Below are positions 1 through 9,995 of a DNA stretch of 64,000 nucleotides, piece by piece. The stretch lies in contig CAZDQL010000021.1 of the NCBI GenBank assembly GCA_964507325.1, forward strand, positions 1 through 64,000. Direction: 5' to 3'. A program made the translations under genes and the position numbers. The DNA is from CAZDQL01 sp964507325 (GTDB lineage Bacteria > Planctomycetota > UBA1135 > GCA-002686595). Under the pieces are notes generated by a model that did no database searches, had not been told where the DNA came from, and saw only the letters and a list, made by a program, of their open reading frames with translations. The stretch's first letter is position 1, and each line of letters opens with the position of its first letter.

Positions 1-213
1 CGGGCGGGGGGCGACGCCCCCGTGGGGCTGGCGCGGGACTACCGGGCGGCGGCTGGGGGGGGGGGAGCGGGGGCGGCGACGCCGGCACTGGGGGTGGTGC
101 GGGGGGTACTGGTCGCCCTGAACCTCACCGAGGGGGTGGTGTTGGAGGTGGAGGGGGAGCGGCGCTGCTTGGCCCTGGAGCTTCTACGGGGGTTGGCCCC
201 GACGGGGGGGTAG
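1..213 (+). CDS. Possible 3' end of an upstream gene (partial)
   Basis: The frame is open from the first base of the window to a TAG at 211-213, so this could be the last 70 residues of a gene that starts outside. The N-terminal half is low-complexity Gly/Ala with an 11-G run at 55-65. The last 35 residues (VRGVLVALNLTEGVVLEVEG and onward) alternate like a small beta-barrel and loosely resemble the C-terminal domain of ribosome maturation factor RimP. That resemblance is weak, and a non-coding GC-rich stretch is equally possible. The next gene on the same strand, RNase PH, starts 102 bases later. Confidence 0.3.
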   Translation, partial: RAGGDAPVGLARDYRAAAGGGGAGAATPALGVVRGVLVALNLTEGVVLEVEGERRCLALELLRGLAPTGG

Positions 214-219
214 GGCTCG

Positions 220-241
220 CTTCCGCTCCGGCTGGCGGAAG
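220..241 (+). terminator. Hairpin after the partial upstream ORF
   Basis: A perfect 7-bp stem, CTTCCGC (220-226) with GCGGAAG (235-241), encloses an 8-base loop 7 bases after the TAG at 211-213. No T-run follows, so if it terminates transcription it is not a classical intrinsic terminator. Confidence 0.35.
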
Positions 242-271
242 GCGCGGGGGGCCACCCACCCCGCGCCTCAC

Positions 272-277
272 TACACT
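272..277 (+). promoter_or_regulatory. Candidate -10 box (TACACT) for the rph operon
   Basis: TACACT in the context CTACACTG lies 38 bases before the rph start. The same hexamer occurs next to the starts of two other genes here (6621-6626 and, on the minus strand, 35019-35014). The leader it would produce contains a run of 12 C at 287-298. No convincing -35 box was identified. Confidence 0.4.
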
Positions 278-315
278 GTCCCGCCGCCCCCCCCCCCCGC
301 CCAGCCCCCCACCCC

Positions 316-1032
316 ATGAATCGCCACGACGGACGCCAACCCGCCGAACCCCGCGCCATCCACTTCGAGCGCGGCTGGACCTCCAGGGCCCAAGGCTCGG
401 TGCTCACCACCTTCGGCGAGACGCGCGTGCTCTGCACCGCCTCGGTGGTCGACAACGTCCCCCACTTCCTGAAGGGCAAGGGGCGCGGTTGGCTCACGGC
501 GGAGTACTCGATGCTCCCCTCCTCCACCAGCGAGCGCAAATCCCGGGACCGCGCGGGCAAGATCGATGGGCGATCGGTGGAGATCCAGCGCCTGATCGGG
601 CGCTCCCTGCGGGCCGTGGTCGACTTCTCGCGCATGACCGAGCGCACGATCTGGATCGATTGCGACGTGCTCCAGGCGGATGGTGGCACCCGCACGGCCT
701 CGATCAGCGGCGCCTGGGTCGCCCTGCACGACGCCATGAGCTGGATGGATTCCAAGCGCGTGCTGCGCGCGTGGCCGATCGTCGACCAACTCGGGGCGGT
801 GTCCGTGGGAGTGATCGACGGCGAGCCGGTGTGCGATCTGGACTACGAGGAGGATTCGAGCGCCGGAACGGACTTCAATCTGGTCATGACCGGCTCCGGG
901 AAGTTCGTCGAAGTCCAGGGCTCGGCCGAGGGAGCCCCCTTCAGTCGTGACGAGCTGGACTCGATGCTCGTCATGGGGGAGGACGCCATCCGCAAGATCT
1001 TCGAGCTGCAGAAGGCCGCCCTGGCGGAGTAG
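316..1032 (+). CDS. rph: Ribonuclease PH
   Basis: Phosphorolytic 3'-to-5' exoribonuclease that trims tRNA 3' ends in the cytoplasm; family members form hexameric rings. At 238 residues it has the usual family length. The RNase PH signature is complete: KGRGWLTAEYSMLP near residues 55-68, the RNA-binding GRSLRA at 95-100, and the phosphate-binding region CDVLQADGGTRTASISG at 116-132 with the conserved Arg. The C-terminus (EVQGSAEGAPFSRDEL) is also typical. The ATG at 316 is the first in-frame start. It heads a tight operon: rdgB starts 8 bases after its stop, and the rph-rdgB pairing is common in bacteria, which supports both calls. Confidence 0.96.
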   Translation: MNRHDGRQPAEPRAIHFERGWTSRAQGSVLTTFGETRVLCTASVVDNVPHFLKGKGRGWLTAEYSMLPSSTSERKSRDRAGKIDGRSVEIQRLIGRSLRAVVDFSRMTERTIWIDCDVLQADGGTRTASISGAWVALHDAMSWMDSKRVLRAWPIVDQLGAVSVGVIDGEPVCDLDYEEDSSAGTDFNLVMTGSGKFVEVQGSAEGAPFSRDELDSMLVMGEDAIRKIFELQKAALAE

Positions 1033-1040
1033 GCGAACCC

Positions 1041-1664
1041 GTGGAACTCGTCCTCGCTTCCGGCAATGCCAAGAAGGCGGCCGAGCTCACCGAGCGGCTC
1101 GGCCCCTTGGGTGTGCGCCTCCTGACGCATCGAGACGTCGGCGAACTGCCCGAGGTGATCGAGGACCGGGACACCTTCGCGGGCAACGCCGCCAAGAAGG
1201 CGGTCTCCGCCGCTCACGCCACGGGCCGTTGGGCCCTGGCGGACGACTCCGGCCTCGAGGTCGATCACCTGAACGGAGCGCCAGGGGTGCTCTCGGCGCG
1301 CTACGCCGGCCAGCACGGGGACGACGCCGCCAACAACGCCAAGCTCCTGGCCGAGCTCTCCGGCGTCCCCGCCGAGCTGCGCGGGGCGCGTTTCGTGTGC
1401 TCCCTGGCCCTCGCCGATCCGCGGGGCGAGATCGCGGCGGCGATCGAGGGCACCGCCCGCGGGCGCATCCTCGAGACTCCGCGGGGGGGAGGGGGCTTCG
1501 GCTACGACCCCCTGTTCCTCTTCGTCGAGGAGGGCTACCCGGTCACCGGACGCGCCTTCGGCGAGCTGGAGATGGCCGAGAAGGCGGAGGTCAGCCACCG
1601 CGGGCGCGCCGTGGCGGCCCTCGTCGAGCGCTTGGCGGATCTGATGGAGGGCTCCGGGAGCTGA
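1041..1664 (+). CDS. rdgB: Non-canonical purine NTP pyrophosphatase (XTP/dITP/ITP), RdgB/HAM1 family
   Basis: Hydrolyses deaminated purine nucleoside triphosphates (XTP, ITP, dITP) to monophosphates plus pyrophosphate, cleaning the nucleotide pool. The 207 residues carry the family landmarks: LASGNAKKAAEL at 5-16, the substrate and metal-binding ALADDSGLEVDHLNGAPGV near 65-83, SARYAG at 85-90, GFGYDPLF at 152-159, and SHRGRA at 185-190, which binds the base. It starts at GTG 1041, which directly gives MELVLASGN, the expected N-terminus. lepA begins 5 bases after its TGA, so the gene is translated within the rph-rdgB-lepA operon. Confidence 0.95.
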   Translation: MELVLASGNAKKAAELTERLGPLGVRLLTHRDVGELPEVIEDRDTFAGNAAKKAVSAAHATGRWALADDSGLEVDHLNGAPGVLSARYAGQHGDDAANNAKLLAELSGVPAELRGARFVCSLALADPRGEIAAAIEGTARGRILETPRGGGGFGYDPLFLFVEEGYPVTGRAFGELEMAEKAEVSHRGRAVAALVERLADLMEGSGS

Positions 1665-1669
1665 CCCGC

Positions 1670-3465
<1,796 letters not shown>

Positions 3466-3469
<4 letters not shown>

Positions 3470-4878
3470 GCAAGAGCGGACGCATCACCCTGCGACGCCC
3501 TCCCCACCGCCCCTGGCGGGACAACATCGAAGCCGTGACGATGGCGGTCGTCCTGGCGGTGCTCTTCAAGTACTTCGCCCTCGAGGCCTACAAGATCCCC
3601 ACCGGCTCGATGCAGCCCACGCTCTTCGGCTGGGAGTCTCCCGAGGGTGGAGGGATCTTCGATCGCATCCTGGTCGACAAGCTCTCGTACCACGTGCGCG
3701 ATCCGCAGCGCTTCGAGGTGGTGGTCTTCCACTACCCGCTGGAGCGTTCCAAGAACTTCATCAAGCGCGTCTGGGGGCTGCCGGGTGAACAGCTGCGCAT
3801 CGGCCACGGCGACGTGTGGATGCGGCGCTCCGACGCCGATCCGTGGCGCGTGCTGCGCCGGCCGCGTTCCGTCCAGGGGGAGACCTGGCGCAGGCTGGAG
3901 ACCGCCGGCCTGTGGCGCTTCGAAGCGGACGCGCAGGGCTGGAGCGAATCCCCGGACGGCCTGCTGGCGGCGAGCGCAGGTGCGGCGACCTTCCCCCGGG
4001 GATCGTCGAGCGTGATGAACCGCTACACCGACGGCTACCCCCCCAAGCTGGCCGAGTTGGTGGGTCGCACCCACCGCCCCGGAGGGCAGCAGCAGGTGGG
4101 TGATCTGCGCCTGGAGACCGCCGTGCGCGCCGAGGCTCAGTGCACGCTGATTCGGATCGTCCTGCGCGAGGGGATGCGACGCTACTCGGCCGAGCTGCCG
4201 GGTCCTGCGGCCCCCGAGGGAGCGCGGCCACGGATCGTGGTGGAGGACGCTTCTGGGCTGATCGAGGAGCTGGAGGCACCGGCGGCGCCCCGGCGCCTGA
4301 CGGCGGGACGCTCCCTGCGGGTCGCCCTCCAGAACATCGACGACCTGCTCGAGCTGGAGATCGCTGGGAAGGTGGTGGCCGCCGTCGAGGTACCCGCGGC
4401 CCGCGACCAGCGCTCCCAGGTGCGCGTCGAGTGCCAGGGCGCGGGGGCGACCTTCGAGGACCTGGAGCTCTACCGCGACATCTACTACACCTCGGCCCTG
4501 GCCAGCTCCGGGGAATGGAGGATCCCCGACGATCACTACGTGGTGCTCGGGGACAACACCCTCGACTCGGCGGACAGCCGCGAGTGGAAGCTGGCCGGGT
4601 TCCGCATCCGCGCGGAGGACCAAGGGGAGCTCGAAGTGCGCGGCAGCCAGCGCAAGGGGGAGAACCCGCTCTACGTGGTGGACGACGACGGCCGCACCTG
4701 GACCTTCTTCCACGACGAGTTCGGCGAACGCCACGTCTTCCCGCGCGCCGCGGCCGAGCCCCTGACCCCCGTCGACGCCGCCTTCGTACCGCGCAAGATG
4801 ATCAACGGCCGGGCCCTGCTGGTCTTCTGGCCGATCGTGCCCCGCCTGGACGTCTACCGGCTGAAGTGGGTCCACTGA
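3466..4878 (+). CDS. lepB: Signal peptidase I with large inserted domain, copy 1
   Basis: Membrane-bound serine protease that removes signal peptides from exported proteins. The GTG at 3466 overlaps the lepA stop (GTGA) and gives 470 residues, against roughly 200-320 in typical enzymes. One transmembrane helix (about 22-38) is followed by the catalytic Ser48 in GSMQPT and the catalytic Lys100 in NFIKRVWGLPGE. The last conserved box, GDNTLDSADSR, only appears at 362-372. About 220 residues (about 125-345) are therefore inserted between catalytic boxes; they look beta-rich and may form a jelly-roll, though I cannot name the fold. A close paralogue follows 9 bases downstream. The catalytic residues are intact, so it should be active. 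Confidence 0.93.
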
Positions 4879-4887
4879 GCCCGAGCC

Positions 4888-6273
4888 ATGATGCGCAAGA
4901 AGAAGAGGAAGACCAAGGCTCACCCCTGGCGCGACAACATCGAGGCGATCGCCGTCTCGATCGTCGTCATCGTCCTCTTCAAGTACTTCATCCTCGAGGC
5001 CTACCGCATCCCCACCGGCTCGATGCAGCCCACGTTGATGGGCTGGGATGGAGGGATTCACGACCGGGTGTTGGTCGACAAGTTCAGCTTCCACTACCGG
5101 GACCCGGAGCGCTTCGAGATCGTGGTTCTGCGCTACCCCCTGGATCACTCGAAGAACTTCATCAAGCGCATCCTGGGCATGCCCGGGGAAGACCTCGAGA
5201 TCCGCTTCGGCGACCTCTTCCACGGGCCCCGCGGCGGCCCGCTCGAGGTGATGCGCAGGCCGCGGCGGGTGCAGCGAGCCATGCTGAAGCGTCTGCGCAC
5301 GGAGACGGAGTGGCGTACCGCTGGGGCCGGCTGGAAGGCCGAGGGGCGCGGCGTCGGGGGGCCCGGGCCGGGAGGTGCCTCCTATCCGCGCACGATGACC
5401 AGCATCCGGGACCACTACACCGACGGCTACCCCCCGAAGCTGGCGGCCAAGCTCGACACGCGCAATCGCCAGTCCGGGGTCAACGACGTCGGCGACTTGC
5501 GCATCACCTGTGCGGTGCGCGCCGGAGAGCAGTGCAGCGCCGTGCACCTGGAGCTGCGCGAGGGCCAGCGGACCTACACCCTCTCCATCCCCGGTCCGGC
5601 CGCGGGAGAGGAGGAGCGCCCCGCCATCGTGCTCGTCGACGACTCCGGCGAGGTGGAGGGCGCGCGCGTCGAGGCGGACGAGCCGTGGCGCCTGAAGGCC
5701 GGGTCCAGGATGTCGATCGGCGGCCAGAACCTCGACGACCTGGTCGAGCTGGAGATCGACGGCGAGGTCGTGGCGCGTCTCGAAGTCCCTCCCCTGGAGG
5801 GCGAGCGCGGTTCGCGGGTGGGGGTGGCCTCCCTCGGCGGCGGTGCCGAGTTTCGCGACCTCGAGGTCTACCGCGACATCTACTACACCTCCGCCCGGCA
5901 GAAGCTCACCCGCTGGGAGATCCCCGACGATTGCTACGTCATGCTCGGGGACAACACCCAGGACTCCTCGGACGCCCGCGACTGGGCCTTCGCGCGCTAC
6001 GAGATCGAGGGCGAAGCAGGGCGCGAGACGGTGCGCGGCAACCACCGGCCCGACGAGAACCCGATCATCGTGCCCGAGGGGGGGGGCACCAGCACGGTCT
6101 TCCTCTACGACGAGTTGGGGGAGCGACGGGTCTTCCAGCAGCCCCCCGCCACCACGCTCGACACCGAGCCTTGTCCGTACGTGCCCCGCGAGCTGATCCG
6201 CGGTCGAGCCGTCCTGGTGGTCTGGCCGCTCGTGCCCTCCCTGGACGTGTACCGCCTCCAGTGGGTGTACTGA
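4888..6273 (+). CDS. lepB: Signal peptidase I with large inserted domain, copy 2
   Basis: Tandem paralogue of the preceding gene with the same architecture (461 residues). It has a lysine-rich cytoplasmic start (MMRKKKRKTK), one transmembrane helix (about 19-34), Ser45 in GSMQPT, Lys93 in NFIKRILGMPGE, a long insert, and the terminal box GDNTQDSSDAR at 354-364. Copy 1 reads SADSR where this copy reads SSDAR, so the conserved DSR Ser is Ala here, a possible specificity difference. The inserts align along their length (both contain HYTDGYPPKL/RYTDGYPPKL and VYRDIYYTS/LYRDIYYTS), showing that duplication followed acquisition of the insert. The start could be ATG 4888 or 4891. Confidence 0.92.
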   Translation: MMRKKKRKTKAHPWRDNIEAIAVSIVVIVLFKYFILEAYRIPTGSMQPTLMGWDGGIHDRVLVDKFSFHYRDPERFEIVVLRYPLDHSKNFIKRILGMPGEDLEIRFGDLFHGPRGGPLEVMRRPRRVQRAMLKRLRTETEWRTAGAGWKAEGRGVGGPGPGGASYPRTMTSIRDHYTDGYPPKLAAKLDTRNRQSGVNDVGDLRITCAVRAGEQCSAVHLELREGQRTYTLSIPGPAAGEEERPAIVLVDDSGEVEGARVEADEPWRLKAGSRMSIGGQNLDDLVELEIDGEVVARLEVPPLEGERGSRVGVASLGGGAEFRDLEVYRDIYYTSARQKLTRWEIPDDCYVMLGDNTQDSSDARDWAFARYEIEGEAGRETVRGNHRPDENPIIVPEGGGTSTVFLYDELGERRVFQQPPATTLDTEPCPYVPRELIRGRAVLVVWPLVPSLDVYRLQWVY

Positions 6274-6324
6274 GGAGAGTGCGGTTCTCCACAACTCCCT
6301 CACGAGGCGCGGGAAGGGCACACT

Positions 6325-6341
6325 GCGGGTTTTCCCGCTTT
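6325..6341 (+). terminator. Possible intrinsic terminator of the rph-lepB operon
   Basis: GCGGG (6325-6329) and CCCGC (6334-6338) pair around a TTTT loop and are followed by TTT. The hairpin is short, but it lies 52 bases after the lepB copy 2 stop, at the end of the operon. Confidence 0.4.
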
Positions 6342-6620
6342 CCGAGGGCCGGGCGAGCGCGCCCGCCGCGCCCTGCAAACAAAGGGTCAAGAGCGGATGC
6401 GAGCAGCGCCTAACCCGTTGAACTGCAGGGATTTGTGACCGCAGGGTAGACCTCGTCCCCCGCGGCCCCCCAGAGGCGCGGTCGCATCCGCTGGCAAATT
6501 GCAGCGTGCTAGATGGGGGGCGCCGACCTCCCCCGGTTCGAGCCTCCACGACTTCTCCACAAATCCCGTTCCCGGGGTGGACAGCCGGTTCGCGGGGCCG
6601 GTCGCGCGGGTCGGGCTCGC

Positions 6621-6626
6621 TACACT
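6621..6626 (+). promoter_or_regulatory. -10 box for a leaderless lptB transcript
   Basis: TACACT lies 6 bases before the ATG at 6633 (GCTACACTgcgccgATG). With normal spacing, transcription would begin at the A of the start codon. No Shine-Dalgarno sequence precedes this start. The same arrangement, with the same hexamer and spacing, precedes the DUF1801 gene at 35007 on the minus strand. Confidence 0.55.
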
Positions 6627-6632
6627 GCGCCG

Positions 6633-7412
6633 ATGCAGCCGCACGCCCCGATGCTCGAAGTCCAGGGCCTGGTGAAGTCCTACCGAGGCCGCCGGGTGGT
6701 GGACGGAGTGCACTTCCAGGTCGGCCCAGGGGAGATCGTGGGCCTCTTGGGACCCAATGGGGCGGGGAAGACGACCTCCTTCCGGATGACGGTCGGCCTG
6801 ATCAACCCCGACGCCGGGATCGTGCTCCTCGACGAGCGCGAGATCACCCGCCTGCCGATGTTCCGGCGGGCGCGCCTGGGAATGGGCTACCTGCCCCAGG
6901 AGACGAGCGTCTTCCGGCAGATGACGGTGCTCGACAACCTCCTGGCAGTCCTGGAGGTGATGCCCCACTCCCGCAGGGAGCGGCGCCAGGAGGCGCAGCG
7001 GCTCCTCGACGAGCTGGAGCTCGCCGGCCTGGCGCGCAGCCGCGCGGACACGCTCTCCGGAGGGGAGCGCCGGCGGCTCGAGCTGGCCCGTGCCTTGGCG
7101 ACCCGCCCGCGGATCCTGCTTCTGGACGAGCCCTTCGCGGGGGTCGACCCGATCAACGTCGAGGAGATCCAGGGGCTGGTGCGCCAGCTTCGGGAGCAGG
7201 GGATCGGGGTCTTGATCACCGATCACAACGTCCGGGAGACACTCCAAAGCACCGATCGCGCCTACATCATCCACCAGGGCACGATCCTGCGCGAAGGCTC
7301 GCCCGCCTCCCTGGTGGCGGATCCCGTGGTGCGCGAAGTCTACTTGGGCCGCAACTTCGAACGTGGTCTGAGAGGGGTCACCGCCGAGGAGGAGAGCGGG
7401 CTGATCGGGTAG
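6633..7412 (+). CDS. lptB: ABC transporter ATPase, LptB-type (lipopolysaccharide export)
   Basis: Cytoplasmic ATPase that in the characterised family drives lipopolysaccharide extraction from the inner membrane (LptBFG). Of 259 residues, Walker A is GPNGAGKTT (40-48), the signature is LSGGERRRLELARAL, and Walker B is ILLLDEPFAGVDPI; ITDHNVRETL carries the switch His. LptB-specific features are GYLPQETSVFRQMTV and the end VREVYLGRNF. The start is ATG 6633, beside a -10 box; ATG 6651 is an alternative. No LptF, LptG or LptC lies nearby, so the assignment to LPS transport rests on the ATPase alone. Confidence 0.85.
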   Translation: MQPHAPMLEVQGLVKSYRGRRVVDGVHFQVGPGEIVGLLGPNGAGKTTSFRMTVGLINPDAGIVLLDEREITRLPMFRRARLGMGYLPQETSVFRQMTVLDNLLAVLEVMPHSRRERRQEAQRLLDELELAGLARSRADTLSGGERRRLELARALATRPRILLLDEPFAGVDPINVEEIQGLVRQLREQGIGVLITDHNVRETLQSTDRAYIIHQGTILREGSPASLVADPVVREVYLGRNFERGLRGVTAEEESGLIG

Positions 7413-7529
7413 GGGGACCCCGGTCCGACTCCGTACTGACTCCATCCCGGCTCCGCGCTATCCTGGTCGCCCCTCAATTCGGGCAGTTCCGCCCCCCACA
7501 CTCCCCCCAAGCTCAGCCCAGGAGCTCCG

Positions 7530-8282
7530 ATGAACATCGTCGCCTGCGTGAAGCGGGTGCCCACGACGGACGCGGTGGTCCAGGTGACCCCGGACGGCAC
7601 GGGCCTCGCGACCGACGGCCTGCAGTACATGGTCTCCTTCTACGACGAGATCGCCCTCGAGCAGGCGGTCCAGACCAAGGAGGCCCTCGGCGGCGAGGTC
7701 ACCGTCCTCAGCCTCGGCCCCGCCTCGGGCACCAAGGAGATTCGCGAGTGCCTCGCCAAGGGCGCCGACAAGGCGGTCATCCTCACCGACGACCAGTGGA
7801 CCGAGCGCGACTGCCGCTCGACCGCCAAGGCCCTGGCAGCCGAGCTGCAGTCGTTGGGTGCCGAATTGGTCTTCATGGGGCGCGTCGCCACCGACCGCGA
7901 CAACGCGTCGGTGGGCCCGATGGTCGCCACCTACCTCGATTGGGCCTGCGTCAACGAAGTGGTGGCGGTCGAGATCGGTGAGGGCGGCGGAACCGCCAAG
8001 GTCGACACGGAGCAGGGTCTCGAGACGGTCGAGTTCTCCCTGCCCGCGGTGATCACCTGCAACAAGGGCCTCAACGAGCCGCGCTACGCCGGCTTGAAGG
8101 GGATCATGGCGGCCAAGAAGAAGCCCCTCGAGGAGAAAGCCCCGGGCGACGAGGCCAACCAGGCGGTCGTGCGCTCGGTCGAGCCTCCGGCTCAGCGCCA
8201 GGAGGGTCGTATCGTCGGTACTGGTCCCGAAGCGGTCGCCCCCCTGATCGAGGCGCTGCGCAACGAAGCTCAGGTGCTGTAG
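7530..8282 (+). CDS. etfB: Electron transfer flavoprotein beta subunit
   Basis: Small subunit of the heterodimeric electron-transfer flavoprotein, which carries electrons from acyl-CoA and other dehydrogenases to the quinone pool. The 250 residues start MNIVACVKRVPTTDAVVQV, the standard EtfB N-terminus. The subunit signature region (AVITCNKGLNEPRYAGLKGIMAAKKKP) is intact. A good ribosome site (AGGAG) lies 5 bases before the ATG. etfA follows 10 bases downstream. The subtype (bifurcating or not) cannot be decided here by eye. Confidence 0.95.
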   Translation: MNIVACVKRVPTTDAVVQVTPDGTGLATDGLQYMVSFYDEIALEQAVQTKEALGGEVTVLSLGPASGTKEIRECLAKGADKAVILTDDQWTERDCRSTAKALAAELQSLGAELVFMGRVATDRDNASVGPMVATYLDWACVNEVVAVEIGEGGGTAKVDTEQGLETVEFSLPAVITCNKGLNEPRYAGLKGIMAAKKKPLEEKAPGDEANQAVVRSVEPPAQRQEGRIVGTGPEAVAPLIEALRNEAQVL

Positions 8283-8292
8283 GCAGGCTCAC

Positions 8293-9249
8293 ATGACCAC
8301 TCTCGTCCTCTTCATCGAACACGCCGACGGCGCGGCGCGCCGCGGCTCCCTCGAGGCCCTGGGCGCCGCGCACGCCGCAGGCGCCGATTGCGTCGCCGTC
8401 CTCTGGGGCCCCGGAGCGGCCGATGTCGCCCCGAGCCTGGGAGCGGCGGGGGCCGCCAAGGCGGTCGTTCTGACCGGTCCCGAGGCCTTCAGCTCCGACG
8501 CCGTGGCCAGCACCCTGGCCGAGGTCGTGCGCGCCCAGGGCGCCGGAGGCTTCCTGGCCGCCGCCACCACCCGCGGCAAGGACCTCGCGCCGCGCGTGGC
8601 GGCCCACCTGGACTGCAGTGTCTTCAGCGACTGCATCGGCTTCGAGGCCGGCGACGGCGGCTTCACCTTCCGGCGCCCCTGGCTGGCGGGCAAGGTGCTC
8701 GCCACCCTCGCCTGCGAGGGCGAGCTCTTCAGCGCCACCACCCGACTGAACGTCTTCCAGCCCGCCGAGGGAGGCGGGGACGCCGAAGTCTCCGAGCACG
8801 CCATCAGCGCCACCCCCAAGACCTCGGTGGTCGCCATCGAGTCCAAGGGAGAGGCCAAGCTGGACGTCAGCGAGGCCCCCATCGTCGTCGCCGGCGGGCG
8901 CGGCATGAAGGACGCCGAGGGCTTCGGCATCCTGGAGGAGCTGGCCGCCGCCCTGGGCAACGCCGCCATCGGAGCCTCGCGCGCCGTGGTCGACGCCGGC
9001 TGGCGCCCGCACTCTGAGCAGGTGGGTCAGACGGGCAAGGTGGTCGCTCCCCAGCTCTACATCGCGGTCGGCATCTCGGGCGCCATCCAGCACCTGGCCG
9101 GCATGCGTACCTCGAAGACGATCGTCGCCATCAACAAGGACCCGGAGGCGCCGATCTTCAAAGCCGCCGACTACGGCATCGTCGGCGACGCCTTCGAGGT
9201 GGTCCCGGCCCTGACCGAGGCGGTCCAGACCGCCAAGGCGGGGGCCTGA
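8293..9249 (+). CDS. etfA: Electron transfer flavoprotein alpha subunit
   Basis: FAD-binding subunit partnering EtfB. At 318 residues it has normal length. The C-terminal FAD domain is clear: GGRGMKDAEGFGILEELA, then the VVDAGWRPHSEQVGQTGKVV region, then LYIAVGISGAIQHLAGM and IVAINKDPEAPIFKAADYGIVGD. It is co-transcribed with etfB. The Nudix gene follows 14 bases later, so the three form one unit. Confidence 0.95.
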   Translation: MTTLVLFIEHADGAARRGSLEALGAAHAAGADCVAVLWGPGAADVAPSLGAAGAAKAVVLTGPEAFSSDAVASTLAEVVRAQGAGGFLAAATTRGKDLAPRVAAHLDCSVFSDCIGFEAGDGGFTFRRPWLAGKVLATLACEGELFSATTRLNVFQPAEGGGDAEVSEHAISATPKTSVVAIESKGEAKLDVSEAPIVVAGGRGMKDAEGFGILEELAAALGNAAIGASRAVVDAGWRPHSEQVGQTGKVVAPQLYIAVGISGAIQHLAGMRTSKTIVAINKDPEAPIFKAADYGIVGDAFEVVPALTEAVQTAKAGA

Positions 9250-9263
9250 GGAGGAGAGATCCA

Positions 9264-9869
9264 GTGGGGCGCTGGCCCCTGTCAGAGCTGGCCGCGGCGC
9301 TGATCGAACCGGCGGACGCGGCCGAGCGCACCCCCGCCGATCACCGGCGGGCGGCGGTCGCGATCCTCTTGCGCGAAGGGGCCGCGGAAGGTGCGGAGCT
9401 CGAGGTCCTCTTGATGCTGAGGGCCGAGCGGGACGATGACCGCTGGTCGGGACAGGTCAGCTTGCCGGGCGGTCACGCGGAGGAGGGGGACAGCGGACTC
9501 GAGGCCACTGCGGCGCGTGAAACCGAGGAGGAGGTCGGACTCGACCCCGCGCTGTGCGCCGAGCTCCTAGGAGCCATGCCCCCGCTCCAGGCGCGGGCGG
9601 GGGGGGGACCGGTGGCGCTCTCGATCTCTCCGCTCGTCTACCGCCTGCGAGCGGAGCACCCCGAGCCGCAGCCGGGCCCGGAGGCGAGCGCCGTCTTCTG
9701 GTTCCCCCTCGAGCGGGCAGCGGCTGGCGAGCTGGATGGCGAATACCACTACGACGCCGGGGGTCCGGACGACGCGCGGCTCCCCGCCTGGTGCCACGAG
9801 GGGTGGGTGATCTGGGGGCTCACCTACCGCATCCTCACGAGCCTGATCGAGATCCTGGAGCCGCGGTAG
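9264..9869 (+). CDS. Nudix hydrolase, CoA-pyrophosphatase-like (NudL/NUDT7 group)
   Basis: Likely hydrolyses a nucleoside diphosphate linked to another moiety; the closest resemblance is to coenzyme A diphosphatases. The sequence LPGGHAEEGDSGLEATA followed by ARETEEEVGLD fits the combined UPF0035-Nudix box of that group, with the RExxEE metal ligands present. It has 201 residues and starts at GTG 9264 with GAGGAG 9-13 bases upstream. The co-directional EtfBA genes handle acyl-CoA electrons, which would suit a CoA-linked role, but that is inference. Confidence 0.8.
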   Translation: MGRWPLSELAAALIEPADAAERTPADHRRAAVAILLREGAAEGAELEVLLMLRAERDDDRWSGQVSLPGGHAEEGDSGLEATAARETEEEVGLDPALCAELLGAMPPLQARAGGGPVALSISPLVYRLRAEHPEPQPGPEASAVFWFPLERAAAGELDGEYHYDAGGPDDARLPAWCHEGWVIWGLTYRILTSLIEILEPR

Positions 9870-9872
9870 GAT
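9867..9872 (+). promoter_or_regulatory. -10 box for a leaderless microprotein transcript
   Basis: TAGGAT overlaps the stop codon of the Nudix gene and lies 6 bases before the ATG at 9879. This is the same -10-to-ATG spacing as at lptB and the DUF1801 gene. Confidence 0.4.
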
Positions 9873-9878
9873 GGACCC

Positions 9879-9980
9879 ATGAACATGTCCTTCCTGCTCC
9901 TGGGCATGGCGGCTGTGGCAGTGGTCGCGATCGGGGTCGTGGTGCTGGTCGTCAGCACCGGCAAGAACGACGAGTACTGA
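9879..9980 (+). CDS. 33-residue single-pass membrane microprotein
   Basis: A short ORF encoding a strongly hydrophobic helix (FLLLGMAAVAVVAIGVVVLV) flanked by MNMS and the polar end STGKNDEY. It starts 9 bases after the Nudix stop and fits exactly in the gap before the convergent sulfatase-fold gene, ending 15 bases before that gene's stop. I do not recognise a family. The clean TM composition and the promoter-like box at the expected distance are the arguments that it is real. A non-functional ORF is possible. Confidence 0.5.
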   Translation: MNMSFLLLGMAAVAVVAIGVVVLVVSTGKNDEY

Positions 9981-9995
9981 TCGCCGCGCGGGGGC

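Larger units (their letters stand above)
6274..6632. other. Intergenic region between lepB copy 2 and the ABC ATPase
   Basis: A 359-base stretch without a supported gene. It holds a terminator-like hairpin at 6325-6341 and the promoter of the downstream ABC ATPase at its right edge. I found no tRNA-like fold, no riboswitch and no repeated element in the remainder. Confidence 0.6.
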
